From positions 1,240,001 through 1,304,000 of the forward strand of contig CAVRZD010000006.1 in NCBI GenBank assembly GCA_963725645.1: a DNA stretch of 64,000 bases. Reading direction: 5' to 3'. Below are positions 58,321 to 64,000 of this stretch, in pieces. The notes beneath the pieces are model-generated. The model saw only the letters and a list, made by a program, of their open reading frames with translations, did not search any database and was not told where the DNA came from. Made by a program: the position numbers and the translations under genes. This DNA comes from JALYZC01 sp963725645 (GTDB lineage Bacteria > Actinomycetota > Thermoleophilia > Solirubrobacterales > Solirubrobacteraceae). Positions within the stretch are counted from its first letter, which is position 1. The number at the start of each line of letters is the position of its first letter.

Positions 58321-58671
58321 GTGCGCAACGTGCGCAACGTCCTGATCATCCTGCTGCTCGCCGCCGCGGTCGCCTTCCTGCCCGCCGCCGGCGTGGGTGC
58401 GTCGTTCCTGGGCTGGCTGCTCGGCCTCGCGTTCCTCGGCGCGCTCGCCTGGTTCATCTCGCGCCTGTACCGCGAGTACCGCGTCACGCTGTACGGCCTC
58501 GGCGACCGCAATCGCGGCCTGCTCTACGGCGCGGTCGGCGTGACCGTCCTGACGCTCACGGCCACCCGGCTGATGTGGGAGAGCGCGGTCGGCACCCTCG
58601 CCTGGTTCGCCCTGCTCGGCGCGGCGATCTACGCGGCCGTGTACGTGTACCGGGCGTCGCGCGAGTACTGA
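58321..58671 (+). CDS. Small multi-pass membrane protein, unknown function
   Basis: 116 residues, three to four membrane helices (NVLIILLLAAAVAFLPAA; FLGWLLGLAFLGALAWFI; GLLYGAVGVTVLTLTAT; TLAWFALLGAAIYAAVY). A charged loop, SRLYREYRVTLYGLGDRNR, lies between helices 2 and 3. No family recognised. It has its own -10 box 32 bases after the response regulator stop and precedes the pilus-type genes. Confidence 0.72.
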   Translation: MRNVRNVLIILLLAAAVAFLPAAGVGASFLGWLLGLAFLGALAWFISRLYREYRVTLYGLGDRNRGLLYGAVGVTVLTLTATRLMWESAVGTLAWFALLGAAIYAAVYVYRASREY

Positions 58672-58740
58672 GCCTCGCGTCGCTGAATCGTCACGAGCCG
58701 GTCTGGTTTCGTAACGCCCGCGGGCGGAGCCTTGCGCGCC

Positions 58741-59097
58741 GTGGGACACCGCGCGCTGAGATCGCAGGACGGGCAGGCCGCCGTCGAGCTGGTGGCCGCG
58801 CTGCCGTTCGTCGTCCTGCTCGCCGGGATCATGTGGCAGGCCGCGCTGGCCGGCCAGGCCGCCTGGCTCGCGGGTTCCGCGGCCCGGGCCGCCGCCCGGG
58901 CGCAGGCCGTGGGGGGCGACCCGGCGGGCGCCGCGCGCGGGGTCCTCCCGGCGCGGCTCGAGCGCGGCCTGCGCGTGCGCGCCGGCGCCGACGGCGCCGT
59001 CACGGTGACCGTCCCGGTGCCGCTCGTCGCCGGCCGCGGGCATCTCACGACCGTCGACGCCCGCGCGCGCTTCGAGCCGCAGGGCGCGGGCCGATGA
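58741..59097 (+). CDS. TadE-like pilus assembly protein (first)
   Basis: 118 residues. The start has the prepilin-like TadE layout: a short basic leader, then GQAAVELVAALPFVVLLAGI with the conserved Glu of class III prepilins at +5 of the cleavage region, and one membrane helix. The rest is a small outer domain. TadE-like proteins are minor pilins of Flp/Tad systems. The GTG at 58741 fits a GGAGC about 10 bases upstream. It is coupled (ATGA) to the next gene. Confidence 0.82.
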   Translation: MGHRALRSQDGQAAVELVAALPFVVLLAGIMWQAALAGQAAWLAGSAARAAARAQAVGGDPAGAARGVLPARLERGLRVRAGADGAVTVTVPVPLVAGRGHLTTVDARARFEPQGAGR

Positions 59098-59438
59098 GCG
59101 CGGCCCTCCGGCGCGAGGCCGGGCAGTCGACGCTCGAGGTGGTCGCGCTGCTGCCGACGGTCGCGCTGGCGGCGCTGACGATCCTCCAGCTGCTGGTCGC
59201 GGGCGCGACCGCGGAGTACGCCGGCCACGCGGCCGAGGCGGGCGCCGTGGCGATTTTGCAGGACCATGATCCGGCGGCGGCGGCGCGGGCCTCGCTCCCG
59301 GCCTGGACGGGCCGGCACGTGGCCGTGAGCGTGAGCGGGCGGCGGGTGCGCGTCCGCCTGCGCCCGCGGGGCCTGCTCCCGTTCGTCGCGGACGCGCTCG
59401 CCAGCACCGCGGACGCACGGGCCGGGGGCGGGTCGTGA
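59094..59438 (+). CDS. TadE/TadF-like pilus assembly protein (second)
   Basis: 114 residues. EAGQSTLEVVALLPTVALAAL has the same prepilin-like pattern as the preceding gene, with Glu at the same place, so the two are distant paralogues. One membrane helix is followed by an Ala-rich domain with VAVSVSGRRVRVRLRP. It is translationally coupled on both sides, in the run 58741-60109. Confidence 0.8.
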   Translation: MSAALRREAGQSTLEVVALLPTVALAALTILQLLVAGATAEYAGHAAEAGAVAILQDHDPAAAARASLPAWTGRHVAVSVSGRRVRVRLRPRGLLPFVADALASTADARAGGGS

Positions 59439-60109
59439 TTCCTCCCGCGGCGCTGAGCGCGATGCTCTCGCGCCTGTCCGCGCTGTTCCTCGCGCCGCCA
59501 CCTCGGGCCGCCTCGGCGCCCGTCGCGCGCGCGAGGCCGGTGCCCAGCGTGGCGCTGCTGTGCCGGCCCGAGGACGCGCTTCCCACCGGCGGGGCGCTGG
59601 CCCTCGCGCTCGCACGCGACGCCCGGGCCCGCCGCGCGCTCGTCGCCGTCTGGCGGGGCGGCCCGCCGGCGGCCGAGGCGGTGCGCGCCCCGGCCGTGCC
59701 GGAGGCGCGGCGCCTCGTGCACGCGCTGGCCGCCCACGGCCTCGAGGCGGAGGCCACCGGCCGGCTCGCGCGCGTCCTGCTCCCCGATGAGCCCGAGGCG
59801 GCGCTGGCCGCCGGGGCGCGTGCCGCCGCGGTCGCGGCCGCGCCGACGGTGCTCGCCCTCGCCGGCCCGCGCGACGCTGTGCTCGACCGGCTCATCGCCG
59901 CGCAGGACCTCGCGGTGGTCGCGCGCTCCCGCGACCACGACGCGGTCGTGGCGGCGCTCGCCGTCGCGAGCATCGCCGCGCTCGGCGTGCCCGCGGTGGC
60001 CTGCGAGCCGGCCGCGGGGGCCCGCTCCCGCGCGCTCGCCGCCGCCGGGGTGTCGGCGTCCCGCGGGCTCGCCGCCCGGCTGGCCCCGGCCGTGGAGGCG
60101 GTGCGCTGA
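59435..60109 (+). CDS. Hypothetical protein in the Tad-like operon
   Basis: 224 residues, Ala-rich (over a quarter alanine), with no clear signal peptide. Possible alternating strands and helices (SVALLCRPEDALPTGG, ALVAVWRGGPPAAEAV, APTVLALAGPRDAVLDRLI, LAVVARSRDHDAVVAALA) suggest a Rossmann-like or P-loop-derived fold without a recognisable nucleotide motif. The GTG overlaps the preceding stop (GTGA), so it is expressed with the TadE-like genes. Function unknown. Confidence 0.7.
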   Translation: MIPPAALSAMLSRLSALFLAPPPRAASAPVARARPVPSVALLCRPEDALPTGGALALALARDARARRALVAVWRGGPPAAEAVRAPAVPEARRLVHALAAHGLEAEATGRLARVLLPDEPEAALAAGARAAAVAAAPTVLALAGPRDAVLDRLIAAQDLAVVARSRDHDAVVAALAVASIAALGVPAVACEPAAGARSRALAAAGVSASRGLAARLAPAVEAVR

Positions 60110-60191
60110 GCCGTGACGGGCCGCGATTCCGGCGCAGATCCTTCACACGCGCGTCTAGTCTCGTCACGCCCGCAGGCTCAGCCTGCCGGGC

Positions 60192-61541
60192 ATGAGGCGG
60201 CGCAAGGCGGAAGGCGGGCGGTTGGCGGTGCGGCGCGGGCCGGCGGAGGCCGGCCAGGCGCTGCTGCTGCTCGTCGCGGCAATGGCCGCCGTGCTCGTCG
60301 GAGCGTTCGTGCTCGGCGCCGTCGCTCGCGGCGTCGGCGCCGAGGGGCGCGATCAGCGGGCGGCCGACCTCGGGGCGCTCGCCGGCGCGCGGGCGATGCG
60401 CACGGCCTACGACCGCCTGTTCGAGCCGCCGACGATCGCGGGCCATCCCAACCCGCGCCACCTCGAGCGCAACGCCTACCTCGAGCTGGGGCGTGCGGCG
60501 GCCACCCGCGGTGCGCGGATCAACGGCGCCCGGGCGGTGGAGGTCTCGTTCCCGGACGCGCGCTCCTTCGCGCCGGTGCGGGTGGCGGTGACGGTCCGCG
60601 ACCCGGCGGTCGTCGAGCTTCACGGCCGACGCCGAGCGCTGGCCCTGCGCGCCCGCGCGGAGGCCGAGCTCGCGCCCGAGGGCGGCGGCGCGATGGGCTG
60701 GGCGACGGGCGGCGGATACACCGGCCCGCTCGCCTACCGGCAGGGCATGCCGATGCGCCCGGACGTGGCCCCGGCCTTCGATCGCATGGCGGCGGCCGCC
60801 CGCGCGGCCGGGATCTCGCTGTCGATCGTCTCCGGCTACCGCAGCGACGCCGAGCAGGCCAAGCTCTACGCCCAGCACCCGGATCCGAAGTGGGTCGCGC
60901 CGCCCGGGCAGTCGCTGCACCGGCTCGGCACCGAGCTCGACCTCGGCCCGCCGGGGGCGTGGGGGTGGCTGGAGGCCAACGCGGCGCGCTTCAACTTCCA
61001 CAAGCGTTACTCGTGGGAGCCGTGGCACTTCGGCTACACGCTCAACCCGGGCTCGCGCTCGGTCGGCTTCGGGGCGGCGGCCGGCGAGCGGCGCTCGACG
61101 CTGCCCGCTTTCGTCCCCGCCCGCTTCGCGCCGGCGATCACGCGCGCCGCCCAGCGCTGGAGCGTGGGCGCGGCGCTGCTGGCCGCCCAGCTCTACGCCG
61201 AGTCGAACTTCAATCCGTTCTCGGTCAGCGGCGCCGGGGCGCAGGGGATCGCGCAGTTCATGCCCGGCACCGCCGCGCAGTACGGCCTGCGCAACCCCTT
61301 CGACGCGAACGCGTCGATCGACGCCCAGGCCCACCTCATGCACGACCTGCTGCGCCGCTTCGGCACCGTGCCGCTGGCGCTCGCCGCCTACAACGCCGGC
61401 GAGGGCGCGGTCGCGGCCTGCGGCTGCGTCCCGCCATACCCGGAGACCCGGGGCTACGTCGCCCGCATCCTCGCGCTGCTGCGCGGCGCGGGCGACACCA
61501 CGGGCCTGGACTCCGGGCTGGCGGTACGGCTGGTGAGGTGA
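60192..61541 (+). CDS. TadG-like / VanY carboxypeptidase / lytic transglycosylase fusion
   Basis: 449 residues in three modules. Residues 1-165 resemble TadG/TadE-type pilus proteins: EAGQALLLLVAAMAAVLVGA with one membrane helix, then RDQRAADLGALAGARAM. Residues about 175-285 are an M15 (VanY/DacB) D,D-carboxypeptidase: SGYRSDAEQ near 214, SLHRLGTELDLG and EPWHFGY, giving the zinc His-Asp-His set. Residues about 310-430 are an SLT transglycosylase with catalytic Glu in LYAESNFNP and GAQGIAQFMPGTA. It may open the wall where the pilus crosses. TAGTCT at 60155 may be its -10. Confidence 0.88.
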   Translation: MRRRKAEGGRLAVRRGPAEAGQALLLLVAAMAAVLVGAFVLGAVARGVGAEGRDQRAADLGALAGARAMRTAYDRLFEPPTIAGHPNPRHLERNAYLELGRAAATRGARINGARAVEVSFPDARSFAPVRVAVTVRDPAVVELHGRRRALALRARAEAELAPEGGGAMGWATGGGYTGPLAYRQGMPMRPDVAPAFDRMAAAARAAGISLSIVSGYRSDAEQAKLYAQHPDPKWVAPPGQSLHRLGTELDLGPPGAWGWLEANAARFNFHKRYSWEPWHFGYTLNPGSRSVGFGAAAGERRSTLPAFVPARFAPAITRAAQRWSVGAALLAAQLYAESNFNPFSVSGAGAQGIAQFMPGTAAQYGLRNPFDANASIDAQAHLMHDLLRRFGTVPLALAAYNAGEGAVAACGCVPPYPETRGYVARILALLRGAGDTTGLDSGLAVRLVR

Positions 61542-61612
61542 CGTGCGGGCGGCCGAGCGCCGCACCCGCGATTGACGCTGGGTCGCGCCACGGGACCAGC
61601 CGTGAGACGATC

Positions 61613-63586
61613 GTGGCGGTGCGTCGGCTCAGGAGTTCCTGTGGGGCTATCTCAGCAGCGGTGGTGATCGCGGGCGTCGCGGCGGCGCCGGTGTCCGCCT
61701 ACCGATCGCTGACGTGGAATATCGGCGGGAGCCCGACGTCCAGCGCGGGCTCACAGTTCAACCTGAATGACGTCCAGGTGGTCATCTCGCGGTTTGCGCC
61801 GGACATCGTGGCCGTCCAGGAGGTGTGCTCCTGGCAGGCGAGCGCGCTCGGTCAGTCGCTCGGCTACTACTGGCACGAGACGGCGATCGGCCGCTTCAAC
61901 GACGGCCGAACGGGATCGGGCGGGACCTGCGACTACGGCAACGCGGTGCTGAGCAAGACGGAAATTCCGGCCAGCGGCCGCTACCGGACGAACCTGCTGG
62001 CGCCATCGGAGGGGTGCAAGAACGACGCGTTTCAGGGGAGCGGGTTCCCCGAGTGCCGGCTCGACATGGGCGCCTTAGTGACGCCCGCGGGAGGGTCGGT
62101 GGTTCGTTCCGCAAGCGCGCACGTGGGCACGGCAGGCGAGCCCTACACCTCCCCGTTTGACCAGTCGCTCGAGCTGAGCCGGTTGGTTGGCGATGCAACC
62201 AGCAATGCGGACGAGGGGGCCACGGTTGGAACGGCCCTGATGATGGGTGATTACAACGTGGGCCCCGAGGACTCCAGGATGGCGCCGAAGTTCGCGGCGC
62301 TCGGGTATGCCGACGCCGGCGGGGGCGTGGCAGGGCAGACGTGCGCAAGCACCCCGGGGTGTGAGTTCACCTACCCGTCCGGAGGCACGTATGGCGCTCC
62401 CACGTTCAAGGGCGACTACGTCTACTACAGGAACCTGCGTCTCGACGCCCACGAGGTGCCGGAGCCGCTGGTCAGCGGTCACGAGGCCTCAGATCATCGG
62501 CCGATCGTCGCGGACTTCTCGTCGCTGCCCGCTCCACCCGTAACGGTCATGCTGATCGCACCGCCGAACGGCAGCTCGGGGAACACCGCCTCTCCGACAT
62601 TGCGGGGTACCGCCAGTGCCGCGGCCGGAGCGTCCTCGGTGACCGTGAAGATCCACGGCGGGCCGACCGGCACCGGTATGCCGGTGCAGACGCTCAGTGG
62701 TGTGCCGGTCGGCAGTGACGGTTCCTGGAGCGCATCGGTGGGCCTGTCGCTCGCCGATGGTGTTTACAGCGCCCAAGCACAGCAGACAGACTCCGGCGGC
62801 CGGTCGCGCTGGAGCGCGACCAACACGTTCACCGTCGACACCGCGGCCCCGTCGGTCACGCTGATCTCACCGGCCCACGGCAGCAACACGGGCAGCTCGC
62901 CAACGTTCAGCGGAACGGCCGGAACATCCTCAGGGGACGGAACCAGCGTGACGGTGAAGATCTACAGCGGCACATCGGCGACCGGGACGCAGATCCAGAC
63001 TCTGTTGGCCCCAGTGTCGAGCGGCAGCTGGTCGGTCTTGAGCCCGGCGCTGGCGGCCGGCAGCTACACCGCCCGAGCGGAGCAGGTCGACGCGGCCGGT
63101 AACGCCGGCCTCAGCTCGGCGAACACATTCGTGATCCGCCGCCCGGACCTTGCCGCCATAGCGCTCCTGGCGGCGCCCGCGGTCTCCTCGGCGCGCGTGG
63201 CGCCCAATCGCTTCCGGCTCGGTCTGGCGCTGCCACGGGTCAGCCGCCGCATACCGATCGGCACCACCATCAGCTTCGCGCTATCCGAGCCCGGGCGGGT
63301 GACCCTGGCCTTTGCCCGGCGAGTGCCAGGACGTCGGGTGGGACGGCGCTGCGTGGCGCCGAGCAGACGCAACCACCGCGGCCGTGCCTGCACGCGGCTG
63401 CTGCCCGTCGGGAGCCTGAGCTTCAACGGCCATGCGGGGCGTAACCGGGTCGCCTTCCAGGGCCGTCTATCTCGTCGCAAGGCACTCAAGGCGGGCCGCC
63501 ACAGCACCACGATCACGGCCATCAACGCGGCTGGGAGCCGGTCGCGGCCCGTGACCGTCAACTTCACGGCGCTGCCTGGCCGCTAA
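61613..63586 (+). CDS. Secreted endonuclease/exonuclease/phosphatase-fold protein with Ig-like repeats
   Basis: 657 residues. A signal peptide ends near residue 33 (AAVVIAGVAAAPVSA). Residues about 35-300 have the EEP fold of DNase I and phosphoesterases: LTWNIGG, DIVAVQEVC, LMMGDYNVGPED and ASDHRPIVADF hold the catalytic Asn, Glu, Asp and His. Two Ig-like repeats follow, each with VTVKI and a TxxxTFT(V) end, then an Arg-rich C-terminus. It probably cleaves nucleic acid or a phosphoester at the surface. Codon choice is less GC-biased than in neighbouring genes. GTG 61613 or 61619 is the start. Confidence 0.82.
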   Translation: MAVRRLRSSCGAISAAVVIAGVAAAPVSAYRSLTWNIGGSPTSSAGSQFNLNDVQVVISRFAPDIVAVQEVCSWQASALGQSLGYYWHETAIGRFNDGRTGSGGTCDYGNAVLSKTEIPASGRYRTNLLAPSEGCKNDAFQGSGFPECRLDMGALVTPAGGSVVRSASAHVGTAGEPYTSPFDQSLELSRLVGDATSNADEGATVGTALMMGDYNVGPEDSRMAPKFAALGYADAGGGVAGQTCASTPGCEFTYPSGGTYGAPTFKGDYVYYRNLRLDAHEVPEPLVSGHEASDHRPIVADFSSLPAPPVTVMLIAPPNGSSGNTASPTLRGTASAAAGASSVTVKIHGGPTGTGMPVQTLSGVPVGSDGSWSASVGLSLADGVYSAQAQQTDSGGRSRWSATNTFTVDTAAPSVTLISPAHGSNTGSSPTFSGTAGTSSGDGTSVTVKIYSGTSATGTQIQTLLAPVSSGSWSVLSPALAAGSYTARAEQVDAAGNAGLSSANTFVIRRPDLAAIALLAAPAVSSARVAPNRFRLGLALPRVSRRIPIGTTISFALSEPGRVTLAFARRVPGRRVGRRCVAPSRRNHRGRACTRLLPVGSLSFNGHAGRNRVAFQGRLSRRKALKAGRHSTTITAINAAGSRSRPVTVNFTALPGR

Positions 63587-63596
63587 CCCCACGCCA

Positions 63597-63614
63597 CAGC
63601 GCGTCCTGGCGCTG
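63597..63614. terminator. Short hairpin between convergent genes
   Basis: CAGCGC and GCGCTG pair around a 6-base loop in the 31-base gap between two convergent genes. A bidirectional terminator is plausible, though the stem is short and lacks a T-run. Confidence 0.35.
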
Positions 63615-63617
63615 CCG

Positions 63618-64000
63618 CTACGCGCGCAGCGTGTACCTAACGCGGGCGACCATGCTCTTCGCGCCCGTCGCGCTGCGCGCGCGGGCATAGACCACGTAGG
63701 TTCCGCGCGGAAGCCGATGACGCAGGCGCAGCGTCCAGCGCTTGGTGCCGCCGGCCTTCAGGAAGCGACCCGGCAAGCAGCCAATGCGGCTCGCACGACT
63801 GGTCTTCTTGGCGAGTCGGCCGGCTGTGCCGAGCGAGGTGCATCGCGCGCGGGCGGATTTCGTCTTGGCCCTCAGCACGCCCACGACGGATACCTCGACG
63901 CGCGAGACGGGCCCGGACGCGGTGCCGCCCAGGCTGCGCAGCTTGCGCGCGCGCGTCCCGCGGCGCGGCTTGGCGATCTTCACGGCGAGCTTCGCCGGCT
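63618..64000 (-). CDS. C-terminal part of a large surface or secreted protein (runs off the window)
   Basis: The last 126 or so residues are visible; the start lies beyond the right edge. The fragment is basic and Ser/Thr/Arg-rich, with two beta-rich blocks: KPRRGTRARKLRSLGGTASG followed by RVEVSVVGVL, and a final WTLRLRHRLPRGTYVVYARA ending in RVRYTLRA. This resembles the Ig-like C-terminal domains of secreted solirubrobacterial proteins. No catalytic motif is in the visible part. Function unknown. Confidence 0.65.
   Translation of the reverse strand, partial: PAKLAVKIAKPRRGTRARKLRSLGGTASGPVSRVEVSVVGVLRAKTKSARARCTSLGTAGRLAKKTSRASRIGCLPGRFLKAGGTKRWTLRLRHRLPRGTYVVYARARSATGAKSMVARVRYTLRA

Overview
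The window is very GC-rich and densely packed. Genes often overlap by 1 to 11 bases (ATGA, GTGA), GTG starts are common, and many -10 boxes sit so close to the start codon that the mRNA must be leaderless or nearly so. Codon use, the Arg/Ala-rich proteins, CHAD-domain proteins, MptB-like mannosyltransferases, Tad-pilus pieces and a 4Fe-4S/NrfD-type formate dehydrogenase suggest a high-GC actinobacterium, most likely Thermoleophilia/Solirubrobacterales. That placement is inference. No rRNA, tRNA, CRISPR array, insertion sequence or phage gene was seen.

Layout. 1-6294: the start of modA and an HTH-TOBE regulator diverge from an fdhD-fdhA-fdhB-nrfD operon; the formate dehydrogenase alpha subunit reads through an in-frame TGA as selenocysteine, with a SECIS hairpin right behind it. 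6319-23128: mixed housekeeping and stress genes (FAD oxidoreductase, RNase D, metallophosphatases, STAS and anti-sigma proteins, basic small proteins, fatty acid hydroxylase, DNA ligase with 3'-phosphoesterase domain, MBL hydrolase, two tandem peptidase E paralogues, a long-chain-alcohol-oxidase-like GMC enzyme, a methyltransferase, an ABC-2 exporter). 23193-29210: a polyphosphate operon (ppx, two CHAD proteins, ppk1, HD-like protein) and a DUF3891 protein. 29207-34797: an orphan substrate-binding protein, an alcohol-forming fatty acyl-CoA reductase, an enoyl-CoA hydratase and a secreted lipase-like hydrolase. 35246-41066: a TIM-barrel protein, a small CxxC protein, a GH31 glycosidase broken by seven same-direction frameshifts and a PHP-glycosyltransferase fusion with two frameshifts. 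41115-43484: a large peptidoglycan hydrolase. 43654-46157: arsenic genes (arsM-arsR diverging from arsC-aquaporin). 46154-51935: DUF47, a receiver-less PhoB-like protein and pstSCAB-phoU. 51951-58288: two MptB-like mannosyltransferases around HTTM, DCC1-type and DJ-1 genes, then an OmpR-type regulator. 58321-64000: TadE-like proteins, a TadG-VanY-transglycosylase fusion, a secreted nuclease/phosphatase-fold protein and the end of a surface protein.

How it fits together. The strongest theme is phosphate. Direct repeats of a TTCAC-type hexamer with an exact 11-base period, the layout of actinobacterial PHO boxes, lie before the receiver-less PhoB-like gene, pstS, the PHP-glycosyltransferase, the small CxxC protein and the TIM-barrel gene. 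With the polyphosphate operon this suggests a phosphate-starvation programme covering uptake, storage and probably envelope glycan or glycolipid remodelling. The second theme is molybdenum/selenium formate oxidation, and the third is fatty-alcohol chemistry (acyl-CoA reductase, alcohol-oxidase-like GMC enzyme, fatty acid hydroxylase).
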